Below are positions 50,748 to 59,092 of a stretch of 64,000 bases of DNA, piece by piece. The translations under genes were made by a program, and so were the position numbers. Each line of letters opens with the position of its first letter. The stretch's first letter is position 1. The notes under the pieces are model-generated. The model saw nothing but the letters and a program-made list of their open reading frames with translations, was not told where the DNA came from and ran no database searches. Source of the stretch: Cohnella fermenti (GTDB lineage: Bacteria > Bacillota > Bacilli > Paenibacillales > Paenibacillaceae). The stretch covers positions 42,160 through 106,159 of the forward strand of contig NZ_SSOB01000028.1 of assembly GCF_004801405.1 (NCBI RefSeq), written 5' to 3'.

Positions 50748-51551
50748 TTAGACTCGAGTTCGTCGCGTCATGACCAACGAGGCCAGCAAGATCGCGATGA
50801 GAAGCAAGACGATCGTGCCCCCGGGCGCGAGGTTCCAGACGCCGGCCATCCACAAGCCGAGCACAACGGCGACTTCGCCGATCGCCACGACGAGGATGAT
50901 CGATTGACGGAAGCTCTTGGACAGAACCAGGCTGCACGCGGCAGGAATCGTCAGCAAGGCGGACACGAGCAAAGCGCCGACGATCTTGATCGAGGCGCTG
51001 ATGACAAGCGCGGTCAGAATGCTGATCAGAATGTTGAAGTAGCGCACCGGAAGACCGCTGACCGATGCCGCATCTTCGTCGAACGTCAGAAGGAACAGCT
51101 CCTTCTTCAGCGCGAGAACAACGCCGAGGACGATAACCGTCACGATGGCAATGACCAGAATGTCCGCGTTGTCGAGCGTATAGATGCTCCCGAACAGATA
51201 GGAGTTTACGTCCAGGTTATACCCTTTGCCCACCGTAAACAAGAGGGACGCGAGCGCGATGCCTCCCGACATGATGATGGCAATCGACAGCTCCGCGAAC
51301 GAACGGTACCTTCTGCGCAGCAGTTCGATGCCGAACGAGGCGACGATGGCCAAGACGAGGCCGACGGCCACCGGGTAAATATTGATAAGGAAGCCGAGCG
51401 CGACGCCCGCGATGCTGACGTGCGCAAGCGTATCCCCGATCATCGCGAGCCTGCGAAGAACGAGGAACAGCCCCAGAAGCGGGGACGTGATGGCAATGAG
51501 TGCGCCGCCGATAAGCGCCCGTTGGAAAAACTCGGCCGTCAATATATCCAA
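50748..51551 (-). CDS. znuB: Zinc ABC transporter permease (ZnuB/AdcB)
   Basis: A 267-residue membrane protein of the ABC-3 family with eight to nine hydrophobic segments. Motifs typical of the family are LRRLAMIGDTLAHVSIAGVAL and DEDAASVSGLPVRYFNIL. TTG 51551 follows AAGGGTAGGG; the frame reaches 51632, inside znuC. Together with znuC and znuA it makes a high-affinity zinc importer; manganese or iron specificity in the same family is excluded only by the His-rich ZnuA and the Zur box. Confidence 0.93.
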   Translation of the reverse strand: MDILTAEFFQRALIGGALIAITSPLLGLFLVLRRLAMIGDTLAHVSIAGVALGFLINIYPVAVGLVLAIVASFGIELLRRRYRSFAELSIAIIMSGGIALASLLFTVGKGYNLDVNSYLFGSIYTLDNADILVIAIVTVIVLGVVLALKKELFLLTFDEDAASVSGLPVRYFNILISILTALVISASIKIVGALLVSALLTIPAACSLVLSKSFRQSIILVVAIGEVAVVLGLWMAGVWNLAPGGTIVLLLIAILLASLVMTRRTRV

Positions 51552-51558
51552 GCCTACC

Positions 51559-52407
51559 CTACCCTTCTTGCCGCAAGGAATGCAGCAGATCGGTCTCCAC
51601 GCAATCCTCGAGGTCATGCGAGTGCCGAACATGGAACGACAGCTTGCCGCTCTTGGCTCTGGGCGCCTCTCCCAAGTAGGAGCGGACCATGTCCAGGTCG
51701 TGCGATACCATCAAGAACGTGATGTTGTGCTTCTTGTGCATATGGAGCAGCAGGTTAAAGAAGTTATTCTGCGTCTCGGTGTCGATGCCCGACATCGGTT
51801 CGTCGAGAATGAGCAGCTTCGGGTTGTTGATGAGCGCTCTTGCGAGGAACACTCTCTGCTGCTGCCCGCCGGACAGCTCCCCGATCCGCTTCTCCGCCAG
51901 ATCGCCGATCTTGAGCGTCTTGAGGGCGTCCTCCGCCCGCAGATGGTCTTCCTTCGTACTTCTCCTGAGCAGCTTGCGCCGCCCGTACAGGCCGGACAGC
52001 ACCACTTCCCGAACCGTCGCTGGGAAAAGAGGGTTGAAGTGGTTGCGCTGCGGAACATAGCCGATGAGCTGCCACTCCTTAAACCGGGACATCGGCGTGC
52101 CGAACAGCTTGATCTCGCCGGAAGTCGGCCTCAGCAGGCCGACGATCATTCGGAGCAGCGTTGTTTTGCCGGCGCCGTTCGAGCCGATGAGGCCGACGAA
52201 GTCGCGCTCGCGCACGACGAAGTTCACGTTGTCCATCACATGCTGCGACCCGTACGAGAACGTGACGTCCTGAAGCGAGACGATCTCCCGGTGGCAGGAG
52301 GGCGTGCTCGCCGGAGGGCGCTCGTTCGAGTCGTTCAGAGAGACAGCGACGACAGGAGCGACGTTGGGATCAGGAGCGACGGAATCAGGAACGACAGTCG
52401 TTGTCAT
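51559..52407 (-). CDS. znuC: Zinc ABC transporter ATP-binding protein (ZnuC/AdcC)
   Basis: A 282-residue ATPase: Walker A GSNGAGKTTLLRMI, Q-loop YVPQRNHFNPLFP, signature LSGGQQQRVFLARAL, Walker B LLILDEPMSGID and H-loop MVSHDLDMV. The ~40-residue N-terminal extension, Pro/Ser/Val-rich, and the C-terminal stretch after the ATPase core are extra relative to short ZnuC. ATG 52407 follows AAGGAGAT. It overlaps neither neighbour; znuB begins 7 nt after its stop. Confidence 0.93.
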   Translation of the reverse strand: MTTTVVPDSVAPDPNVAPVVAVSLNDSNERPPASTPSCHREIVSLQDVTFSYGSQHVMDNVNFVVRERDFVGLIGSNGAGKTTLLRMIVGLLRPTSGEIKLFGTPMSRFKEWQLIGYVPQRNHFNPLFPATVREVVLSGLYGRRKLLRRSTKEDHLRAEDALKTLKIGDLAEKRIGELSGGQQQRVFLARALINNPKLLILDEPMSGIDTETQNNFFNLLLHMHKKHNITFLMVSHDLDMVRSYLGEAPRAKSGKLSFHVRHSHDLEDCVETDLLHSLRQEG

Positions 52408-52435
52408 CAATGGATCTCCTTCCGGTATGCCTTCT

Positions 52436-53422
52436 TTATTGTAATGCCTTCACCAGGTTTTGCAAATTGCGCTCCATAAGCGTGATATACGTCTCGCCGT
52501 CCTTCTCCTGCTTGGAGGTCAAGCCCTCGATCGGGCTGAGCACGTCGATGCCCGCGCCCGTCTCGCCCGAGATCGTCTTCGCGAGCTGATTGGATACGAG
52601 CTCCTCGAAGAAGATGGTCCGCACGTTGTTCTTCTTCACGAACGCCGCGACGTCCAGCAGGTCCTGCGAACGAGGCTCCGCCTCCGGCGACAGCCCCATG
52701 ATCGCGACCTGATTCAGGCCGTAGTCCCGCGCCATGTAGCCGAAAGCCTGATGCGTCACAACGATGTCCTTGTTCGGCACCGCCCCGAGCTGCTGCGTGA
52801 ACTGCCGATCCAGTTCGGCCAGCCTGGCCTGAAGATCGTCGTAACGGGCTTCGTATGCCGCCTCGTTCGCCGGGTCCGCCTGGATGAACGCCTGGAGGAT
52901 GTTATCCGCCATGATCAGCGCGGACTTCGGACTGACCCACGTATGCGGATCAACGTCCGCGTCGTGATGGTGGCCGTCGCCCTCTTCGTGCTTGTGCTCT
53001 TCCCCGTCCCCGTCCCCGTCCTCCTCCTCTTCCGGGTTGCCGGAGAGGAGCGCGATCCCTTCGCTCGCCTCCACGATCTTCAGACCGCCGTTCGAGCCCG
53101 TCCCATGCAGGAAATCTTCCGCCCAGCCCTCCAGGCCCGCTCCATTATAGATGAACAACTGCGCCTTCGACGCGGTCTGCAGGTCCTTGCTCTTCGGCGT
53201 CCAGTCATGCGGCTCGACTCCCGTCGGAATCAGATTAACGACGTTGGCGTCGTCTCCGCCGATCTCGGTTGCTAGATAATAGAGCGGATAGAACGTCGTC
53301 ACAACGTTCACCTTGCCCTCGACGAACGTACTCTTCTGCTCTCCGCAGCCGGAGAGCGCGGTGAATGTAGCAAGCAGCAGCGCAAGCGCGGCGGCGGCCC
53401 TTCGTCCCGTTCTCAGCTTCAT
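52436..53422 (-). CDS. znuA: Zinc-binding lipoprotein, ZnuA/AdcA type
   Basis: A 328-residue solute-binding lipoprotein with lipobox LSGC after an Arg/Ala-rich signal. Ligand-type residues: His in PTGVEPHDW, His in DVDPHTWVSP, His in VVTHQAFGYMA and Glu/Asp near FFEELVSNQLA. A Glu/Asp/His-rich loop (EEEEDGDGDGEEHKHEEGDG, then HHHDAD) marks the zinc-specific members. First gene of the operon; a Zur-type box lies 24-38 nt upstream. Start ATG 53422; an upstream TTG overlaps the ribosome-binding site. Confidence 0.94.
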   Translation of the reverse strand: MKLRTGRRAAAALALLLATFTALSGCGEQKSTFVEGKVNVVTTFYPLYYLATEIGGDDANVVNLIPTGVEPHDWTPKSKDLQTASKAQLFIYNGAGLEGWAEDFLHGTGSNGGLKIVEASEGIALLSGNPEEEEDGDGDGEEHKHEEGDGHHHDADVDPHTWVSPKSALIMADNILQAFIQADPANEAAYEARYDDLQARLAELDRQFTQQLGAVPNKDIVVTHQAFGYMARDYGLNQVAIMGLSPEAEPRSQDLLDVAAFVKKNNVRTIFFEELVSNQLAKTISGETGAGIDVLSPIEGLTSKQEKDGETYITLMERNLQNLVKALQ

Positions 53423-53445
53423 TTCCGTTCCCAACTTCCTCTTAA

Positions 53446-53460
53446 TCGTATTAATTACGC
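53446..53460 (-). promoter_or_regulatory. Zur box upstream of the zinc uptake operon
   Basis: TCGTATTAATTACGC matches the Bacillus Zur consensus TCGTAATNATTACGA at 12 of 14 fixed positions. It lies 24-38 nt before the znuA start and should shut off zinc uptake when zinc is replete. Confidence 0.8.
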
Positions 53461-53779
53461 TTTAAGGAGTATACTCCGGGAGCTTCAACTCTGTCAACTG
53501 ACGGGGAATGACTCTGACGAGGAGTGCCGCCCCCCTTCACCATCAACGTACACCATCAACGTACACCTTCACCTGCGCTATCACCATCACCTGTACCATC
53601 ACTTTCCCCTGTGCCTCCACTTTCCTCTGTACCTTCACTCCCCCCCATCTTCTTCATCTCACCGAACGCCATCTCTCCTCTTCTCCCGTCTCATCGCCCC
53701 TTCCGCCTATTTGCCGTCCTCCCACCTTGCGGAATTTCCTTATTGTGGTAAGTTGTGCGAACAACATCCCCTTCCTAGA

Positions 53780-53808
53780 CACTTATGTCTCTTCTCCCCT
53801 TCGATCAG
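53780..53808 (-). repeat. 18-bp-core interspersed repeat, copy 5 (inverted)
   Basis: On the minus strand TCCTGATCGAAG followed by GGGAGAAGAGACATAAG, one of the best-preserved members. Located just before the LexA-boxed island. Confidence 0.7.
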
Positions 53809-53865
53809 GAACCTCTCCCTCCCGGATCACGGCCTTTTCGCGCCAACATTTTTTGACAGATCCTC

Positions 53866-53893
53866 TTGCATTTATTCCAGAAAATGCTACAAT
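53866..53893 (+). promoter_or_regulatory. Sigma-A-like promoter of the LexA-boxed island
   Basis: TTGCAT (53866-53871), 16 nt, TACAAT (53888-53893). The LexA-type box at 53900-53911 lies where transcription should start, the usual place for SOS repression. Confidence 0.6.
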
Positions 53894-53899
53894 AAAAGA

Positions 53900-53911
53900 G
53901 AACATTTGTTC
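53900..53911 (+). promoter_or_regulatory. LexA (DinR)-type box 1
   Basis: GAACATTTGTTC fits the Firmicute LexA consensus GAAC-N4-GTTC and lies 6 nt after the -10 of the promoter at 53866-53893. Confidence 0.7.
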
Positions 53912-53975
53912 TTGTTTTGCGCTCTGCTCAGTATTACCTCAAATACGAACGTGTGTGTGGTAAAATGATTATGAC

Positions 53976-53987
53976 GAACATACGTTC
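53976..53987 (+). promoter_or_regulatory. LexA (DinR)-type box 2
   Basis: GAACATACGTTC, flanked as CGAACATACGTTCT, is close to the strong consensus CGAACATATGTTCG. It lies 13 nt before the start of the decayed transposase gene. Confidence 0.75.
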
Positions 53988-54000
53988 TTAGTTAAAGACG

Positions 54001-54837
54001 ATGGCAAAAGCATTGCCGATGTCGCTGCTGCAATTTCAAAAAGAATTTGCTACGGAGGAACACTGTGCTGATTAGTTGGCTCATAAACGCTGGAAAGATG
54101 GATTCGTCTGCGACAAGTGTAAGCATGACGCCTATTCCTACATCCGAACCCGCCAGCTTTACGAATGCCAAGCCTGTCACTACCAGACCTCGGTGACGGC
54201 GGGTACGCTGCTCCATAAGACCAAGCTTCCTCTGACTACCTGGTTCTGGGCGTTTTACTTAGTCGCTCACGACAAGCGTGGAAAGTCAGCGCTTTCCCTA
54301 TCCCAACTTCTCGCCCTCAACTACCGTACAGCTCAACGTTTGATGCGAACAATCCGCGCCGCGATGGCCGATCGCGACGATCCGTATAAGCTCTCAGGCC
54401 TTGTAGACAGGGATGATGCATACTTCGGAGCGCCTCGCAGAGGCAAGGACGGCCGCGGGACTGATAAAGCCAAAGCCGTCATCGAGAGCGTATCAATTGA
54501 AGAGATCAAGCGCGTCGCCACAAGCTCGTGGAACCTGGCAGCACCATTGTCTCCGACGGCCATGAGTCTGACAAGCCGCTTGGACAAGAAGGAGTTAAGC
54601 ACGAGCCGAAGGCGTACGACAAGGAAGACGACAATGAGTGTCTAAAGTCTCTGCACACCGTCATCAGCAACGTCAAAGCCTTCATTCAAGGCACGTTCCA
54701 CGGACTCGGAGCCAAGTATATGCAGTCTTGCTTTGACGAGTTCTGTTTCCGTTTCAACCATCGTTTTGATCCCAATCAAATCTTTGACCGGTTGCTCAAT
54801 GCCTGTGTTTTGACCACTCCACATCCTCAACCCTGAG
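54001..54837 (+). pseudogene. IS1595-family transposase remnant
   Basis: The N-terminus reads AKALPMSLLQFQKEFATEEH, then hits an in-frame TAG at 54073, continues with a zinc ribbon (CDKC...CQAC) and the helical domain, and LVDRDDAYFG with the first catalytic Asp region. After about 54500 a deletion and frameshift follow; the rest, in another frame from about 54520, is GSTIVSDGHESDKPL with the second catalytic Asp, and FHGLGAKYMQSCFDEFCFRF. It is therefore a dead copy of an ISXO2-like element. No clear terminal inverted repeats were found. LexA box 2 stands just upstream. Confidence 0.88.
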
Positions 54838-54852
54838 GCATGTGCATAGACG

Positions 54853-54864
54853 GAACATTCGTTC
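54853..54864 (+). promoter_or_regulatory. LexA (DinR)-type box 3
   Basis: GAACATTCGTTC, flanked as GGAACATTCGTTCT, 19 nt upstream of the start of the intact transposase-like gene. No clear separate promoter is visible between the pseudogene stop and this box. Confidence 0.75.
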
Positions 54865-54883
54865 TTATATTGGAGGTATTCTC

Positions 54884-55768
54884 ATGCTCGAGAGCTATGC
54901 GGAGTTTCTGGCGAAGCAAGGCGGCGAAGACGCTTGCGCGGCTTATTTCTACCGCTGCCGGTGGCCTGACGGGTATCGCTGCCCGCTCTGCGGCCATCGG
55001 GAGGCGTATACGATCGCCACTCGCCGTCGGCCTCTATATGAATGCGCGCGCTGCCGCTACCAGGCTTCCGTTACCTCCGGCACTTGCATGGAAGGCACGC
55101 GGACAGCGCTGTCGAAGTGGCTGTTCGCCATGGAACGCATGAGCGATCCCTTCTCCGGCATCAACGCCACGCAGCTTACGAAGCAGATCGGCGTCACCTA
55201 CAAAACGGCTCACGCCATGATGAATAAGATTCGCGCGAGCCTTCTGCTTGAGCATGACGGAGCGGATCGGCTGAGCGGGCGCGTAGAAGCCGGCTTGGCG
55301 ATCTACGGTCCTTCCCTGCCGTCCCTCTTCGAGCTGAACGAGCAGGAGCAGCCGGTTGCCGCAGCGATGGAGATCGATGGCGCCGGTCAACCTGTGCGAT
55401 GGAGCTGGATGGTACTCGAACGCGAACAGATGCACGGCGGTTCTCTCACGAAGGAGGCTCGCCAGCTCGTCAAGCGCGAATGCTTCGCTTCCGATCCCGC
55501 CAGCCAGGCGAACGATGTGCATCGCTCCTGGCTGCTGACCGTTCGCCATTGCCGGACGATGGTCCCGATCCTTCGTGCGGAGTTCAAGCGGATTCGGACA
55601 ACCTATCGCGGCATCGGAGCCAGCTCTTTACCCAAGTATCTGGCGGAGGCCATCTTCCGGTGGAACGCCCGTCAGAACGGAGGCGACTGCGTTCGGTTAA
55701 TGGTGCAGGCTTGCCAGGCTTTCCGGCACGTGCAGCGCTCCCCAGCCGCTCTCAGGTCGGCCTGTTAA
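54884..55768 (+). CDS. IS1595-transposase-like zinc-ribbon protein lacking catalytic residues
   Basis: A 294-residue intact frame from ATG 54884 with TTGGAGGT upstream. The N-terminal zinc ribbon (CPLCGHREAY...YECARCRYQAS) is followed by the helical DNA-binding region of IS1595 transposases, TKQIGVTYKTAHAMMNKIR, and the C-terminal fold ends SLPKYLAEAIFRWNARQ. Where active members have VExDDAYFG it reads RVEAGLAIYGP, and the SDGH region is missing, so the DDE triad is lost, while the gene is long and uninterrupted. That suggests domestication as a DNA-binding protein, perhaps SOS-controlled via box 3. Function unknown. Confidence 0.8.
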   Translation: MLESYAEFLAKQGGEDACAAYFYRCRWPDGYRCPLCGHREAYTIATRRRPLYECARCRYQASVTSGTCMEGTRTALSKWLFAMERMSDPFSGINATQLTKQIGVTYKTAHAMMNKIRASLLLEHDGADRLSGRVEAGLAIYGPSLPSLFELNEQEQPVAAAMEIDGAGQPVRWSWMVLEREQMHGGSLTKEARQLVKRECFASDPASQANDVHRSWLLTVRHCRTMVPILRAEFKRIRTTYRGIGASSLPKYLAEAIFRWNARQNGGDCVRLMVQACQAFRHVQRSPAALRSAC

Positions 55769-56009
55769 CTCTGCACGCAGCGCAGAAGCAACCCTGAACA
55801 CCGTCGCTGGTCGTTCCACCGTCCCCAGTATCACCGCGATTCCACCATCGTCCTGTCTCGACCGCCGCCGTCCCTCCGACCATTGCCGCGCCTAGACCAT
55901 TGCCGTTCCCGACCGGCGCTGCCCCTGACCGCGGCCGGTGTCGCCGCCGATGTCTCCTGCCCCTCACTGATCCCCCTGTACACCGCGCAGGAAGCCCCCG
56001 TCTTCGCAG

Positions 56010-56095
56010 GGCACGGTGCAGGTGCTCTTTCTTCGCAACGCACGGCGCAGGTGCCCCTTCATGGCAGCGCACGGTGCAGGGCCCTTTTCAGCAGC
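56010..56095 (+). repeat. Three imperfect tandem units of ~34 bp
   Basis: GCACGGTGCAGGTGCTC, then GCACGGCGCAGGTGCCC, and GCACGGTGCAGGGCCC occur at intervals of ~31-34 bp. They are not part of a credible reading frame. Confidence 0.65.
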
Positions 56096-56250
56096 GATCC
56101 AGATGGTCGTCTGCGGCGTGATTTTTCATATCGATTGGATGCAGTCTATGCCCATCATTCTCCCGCTTGCCTGATCGGACTTCCGCCTTCGAGATCGAAC
56201 TGTTCGTCTCCGTGACCTCTCCGCGTCCAGCTCTACCACTGAGGTTAAGC

Positions 56251-56286
56251 TGTTCTTTGTTTCTGTTCTTTGTTTCTGTTCTTTGT
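56251..56286 (+). repeat. Tandem 13-bp repeat
   Basis: TGTTCTTTGTTTC is repeated exactly at 56251 and 56264, followed by a partial unit TGTTCTTTGT at 56277. Confidence 0.85.
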
Positions 56287-56329
56287 GCTCCTCTCCGGCC
56301 CAGTGCTTCCCCGCTTCGGCTCATCCCCA

Positions 56330-56359
56330 TCCTGATCGAATGGGAGAAGAGACATAATG
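56330..56359 (+). repeat. 18-bp-core interspersed repeat, copy 6
   Basis: TCCTGATCGAAT followed by GGGAGAAGAGACATAATG: the best match to the family consensus. It and copy 7 end two duplicated ~104-bp segments that also share CTGTTCT and GCTCCTCTCCG. Confidence 0.75.
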
Positions 56360-56433
56360 TTAGCAAAGGGGCTGTCAAGCTGTTCTCTATGCTCCTCTCC
56401 GATTCGGCGCATCCTCGCCTCGGCTTATCCCTA

Positions 56434-56463
56434 TCCTGACCGAATGGGAGAAGAGACATAATG
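56434..56463 (+). repeat. 18-bp-core interspersed repeat, copy 7
   Basis: TCCTGACCGAAT followed by GGGAGAAGAGACATAATG and CCAGCAGAGGG, exactly 104 bp after copy 6. Confidence 0.75.
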
Positions 56464-56574
56464 CCAGCAGAGGGGGATATGGTGCTTGGAGAGGTGATGG
56501 AGTGCCGGGAGAGGGGCGACGACTATGTGTTAGGTTAGAGCCTCTATTCCCCTGTGCCCCGTCGCGCGCCGAAT

Positions 56575-56620
56575 GCAAATAACCGCCCGACCAAGGTCGA
56601 TCGACCTTGGCCGGGCGGTT
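56575..56620 (-). terminator. Terminator after metG
   Basis: A long near-perfect stem, AACCGCCCG then CCAAGGTC facing GACCTTGG then CGGGCGGTT (56581-56620), followed on the minus strand by ATTTGC. It lies ~30 nt past the metG stop. Confidence 0.85.
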
Positions 56621-56648
56621 AACGTCCTCGCGGCTAAGCTTGCGGGAT

Positions 56649-58721
56649 TTACTTCACGACTGCGCCGTTAGGCATGCCTTCCGGCACCGTGGCGAGCGTG
56701 AGCTGGTCGCCGTGGGAGGCGGCGAGAATCATGCCGTGCGACCATTCGCCGCGCAGCTTGACGGGCTTCAGGTTCGCGACGCAGATGACCTTGCGGCCGA
56801 CGAGCTCCTCCGGCCTGTAGAACTTCGCGATGCCGGAGACGACCTGCCTCGTCTCGAAGCCGAGATCGAGCTGCAGCTTGAGCAGCTTATCCGCCTTCGG
56901 GATCGGCTCGCAGGCGACGACCTGGCCGACGCGAAGCTCGACCTTGGCGAAGTCGTCGATCCCGATCTCCTCCTTGCGATCGACGGCTTCCTGCTCGTCG
57001 CCGGAAGCGCCGGCTTCCGCCGCGCTGGCCGAACCCGCAGCCGATGCCGAGCCCGCCTCCTTCTCGCCGCCGTCCGCGGAATCTGCGGCAGACTTGCCGC
57101 CGCCCATCATGTCGACGATCCAGGCGATCTCCTCCGCCATGTCGAGCCGCGGGAAGATCGGGTCGCCCTTCGCCACCTTCGTTCCCTTCGGAATGCCGCG
57201 GAACGAGCGGATGCTCTCCCATCGGGTCGCGGCTCCGCCCTCCCTTAGCCCGAGCTGCTCCCATACTTTAAGCGGCGTGTGGGTCAGGAACGGCTGCAGC
57301 ATGATCGATACAATGCGCAGCGAATCCGCGAGATGGCCCATGACCGATGCCAGTTGCCCCTTGTTCTCGTCGTCCTTCGCAAGCGCCCAAGGCTTCGTCT
57401 CGTCGATGTACTTGTTCGTGCGGCTGACGAGCTGCCAGATCGCGGAGAGCGCAACGGAGAATTCCATCATCTCCAGCGTCTCTTCCACCTTGGCGATGAC
57501 GGAAGCGGCCGTGTTCTCCAAGTCCGCGTCGAACTCCGTCCCTTCCGATTCCGCTTCGTACGACGGAATCTCACCGTCATAGTACTTCTCGATCATCGCG
57601 ACGGTGCGGTTCAGCAGGTTGCCGAGATCGTTGGCGAGATCGTAGTTGATCCGCTCGACGAAGTTGTCCGGCGTGAACGTGCCGTCCGCTCCGAACGGCA
57701 CCTCGCGGAGCAAGTAATAGCGCAGCGCGTCGAGGCCGTAGCGGTCGATCAGCTTGACGGGGTCGACGACATTGCCCTTCGACTTGGACATCTTGCCGTC
57801 CTTCATCAGCAGCCAGCCGTGCGCGAACACCTTCTTCGGCAGCGGAAGATCGAGCGCCATCAGCATGATCGGCCAATAGATCGTGTGGAAGCGCACGATC
57901 TCCTTGCCGACGAGATGCACGTCGGCCGGCCAGTACTTCCGGAACAGCGAGTCGTCCGACGAATCGTATCCGAGCGCGGTAATGTAGTTGGACAGCGCGT
58001 CGATCCATACGTAGATGACGTGCTTCGGGTCGCCCGGAACCGGGATGCCCCAGTCGAACGTCGTGCGGGAGACGGCCAGATCCTCGAGGCCCGGCTTGAT
58101 AAAGTTGTTGATCATCTCGTTGCGGCGAGACTCGGGGAGAATGAAGTCCGGATTCTCCTCGTAATAGGCGAGCAGCCGGTCCGCGTACTTGCTCATCCGG
58201 AAGAAGTAGCTCTCCTCCTTGACGAGCTCCACCGGATGCCCGCTGTCCGGGCTTCGGCCGCCGACGATCTCGCCCTTCTCGTTCTTGACCGGGTCCACGA
58301 GCTGCGTCTCCGTGTAGAACGTCTCGTCCGGAATGCTGTACCAGCCTTCGTACTCGCCTTTATAAATATCGCCGGTTGCCACCAGCCTCTCGAAGATCTG
58401 CTGAACGATCTGCTTGTGACGGTTCTCCGTCGTTCGGATGAAGTCGTCGTTGGAGATCTCCAGCTTGCGCCACAGATCCTGAATGCCCACTACGATGTCG
58501 TCGACGAACTGCTGAGGCGTCTTGCCCGCTTCCTCCGCCTTGCGCTGTATCTTCTGGCCGTGCTCGTCGGTTCCCGTCAGGTACATGACCTCGTAGCCCC
58601 GCAGCCGCTTGTAGCGAGCCATCGCGTCGCCCGCAACCGTCGTGTAGGCATGGCCGATGTGCAGCTTGTCGCTCGGGTAATAGATCGGGGTTGTCAGGTA
58701 AAAGGTTTTGTTATCCGCCAT
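56649..58721 (-). CDS. metG: Methionyl-tRNA synthetase
   Basis: A 690-residue class I synthetase. The HIGH motif is in KLHIGHAYTT, KMSKS in DGKMSKSKGNVVD, and the conserved GTDEHGQKI and HVIYVWIDALSNYI are present; like Bacillus MetG it lacks the Cys zinc knuckles of the E. coli type. A Gly/Ser/Ala/Glu-rich linker (~575-615) joins the anticodon domain to a C-terminal Trbp111/tRNA-binding domain (VELRVGQVVACEPIPKADKL). ATG 58721 is preceded by GAGGAAGGG at long spacing. Regulation is by the methionine T-box upstream. Confidence 0.97.
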   Translation of the reverse strand: MADNKTFYLTTPIYYPSDKLHIGHAYTTVAGDAMARYKRLRGYEVMYLTGTDEHGQKIQRKAEEAGKTPQQFVDDIVVGIQDLWRKLEISNDDFIRTTENRHKQIVQQIFERLVATGDIYKGEYEGWYSIPDETFYTETQLVDPVKNEKGEIVGGRSPDSGHPVELVKEESYFFRMSKYADRLLAYYEENPDFILPESRRNEMINNFIKPGLEDLAVSRTTFDWGIPVPGDPKHVIYVWIDALSNYITALGYDSSDDSLFRKYWPADVHLVGKEIVRFHTIYWPIMLMALDLPLPKKVFAHGWLLMKDGKMSKSKGNVVDPVKLIDRYGLDALRYYLLREVPFGADGTFTPDNFVERINYDLANDLGNLLNRTVAMIEKYYDGEIPSYEAESEGTEFDADLENTAASVIAKVEETLEMMEFSVALSAIWQLVSRTNKYIDETKPWALAKDDENKGQLASVMGHLADSLRIVSIMLQPFLTHTPLKVWEQLGLREGGAATRWESIRSFRGIPKGTKVAKGDPIFPRLDMAEEIAWIVDMMGGGKSAADSADGGEKEAGSASAAGSASAAEAGASGDEQEAVDRKEEIGIDDFAKVELRVGQVVACEPIPKADKLLKLQLDLGFETRQVVSGIAKFYRPEELVGRKVICVANLKPVKLRGEWSHGMILAASHGDQLTLATVPEGMPNGAVVK

Positions 58722-58775
58722 CTCGTAAGTCCGCCCTTCCTCAAAGTGTATGGCCGCCTTGCGGCCAAGAACGTC

Positions 58776-59060
58776 AAAAAGCTCCCGTCCGCTATGGGAC
58801 GAGAGCATCGCTCACGTGGTACCACCCAACTTCCCTTCCGCCCGTGGAGCGGGAAGGCTTCTTGAGACCGGCATGCCGCCAGTCGTTCCGCTAACGCCGG
58901 ACCCGCGTCGCCCCTTACCCGGCAGAGTTGACCGCCGAAGCTCGAGAACGAATCCTCCAAGACCATGTTCCCAAGGCTTCCGCACCGGTTCGCAGCGATC
59001 ACCGGCTCTCTGGGACGGATGTACCTTCGTACTTATCTCTTCATCGGAGTGGTTATTGGC
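58776..59060 (-). ncRNA. T-box leader (methionine) of metG
   Basis: On the minus strand stem I begins near 59055, contains AAGTACGA (S-turn type) and later AACATGG, whose ATG is a candidate Met specifier. The T-box itself is GGGTGGTACCACG (about 58816-58828), with GGTACCAC in the antiterminator. It is followed by the terminator hairpin GCTCTCGTCC/GGACGGGAGC and TTTTT at 58776-58806. Uncharged tRNA-Met pairing should favour the antiterminator and let metG be read. Exact stem I boundaries need RNA covariance analysis. Confidence 0.85.
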
Positions 59061-59063
59061 ATT

Positions 59064-59092
59064 ATCTTACGGAAGATCGCTGCCGCTGTCAA
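59064..59092 (-). promoter_or_regulatory. Candidate sigma-A promoter for the metG T-box transcript
   Basis: On the minus strand TTGACA (59087-59092), 17 nt, TAAGAT (59064-59069). It overlaps the 3' end of yidD, so metG can be transcribed separately from yidD. Start of transcription would be about 59056, just before stem I. Confidence 0.55.

Larger units (their letters stand above)
53461..53899. other. Gene-free region between the zinc operon and the transposase island
   Basis: About 440 bases without a supportable gene. At 53535-53600 CACCATCA-type repeats occur, including two copies of CCATCAACGTACA. One inverted copy of the 18-bp-core repeat is at 53780-53808 and a sigma-A-like promoter at 53866-53893. 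Confidence 0.6.
55769..56648. other. Gene-free repeat region between the transposase-like gene and metG
   Basis: About 880 bases without a supportable gene. The proximal part (55769-56000) is C-rich with CCATTGCCG-type short repeats. It then holds three imperfect ~34-bp tandem units, a 13-bp tandem, an adjacent ~104-bp duplication carrying two copies of the 18-bp-core repeat, and the metG terminator. Confidence 0.6.

Noticed and set aside
53508..53968. Small plus-strand frames rich in Thr, Pro and Ser
   Set aside because: They translate CACCATCA-type low-complexity DNA, have no ribosome-binding sites and overlap the inverted 18-bp-core repeat.
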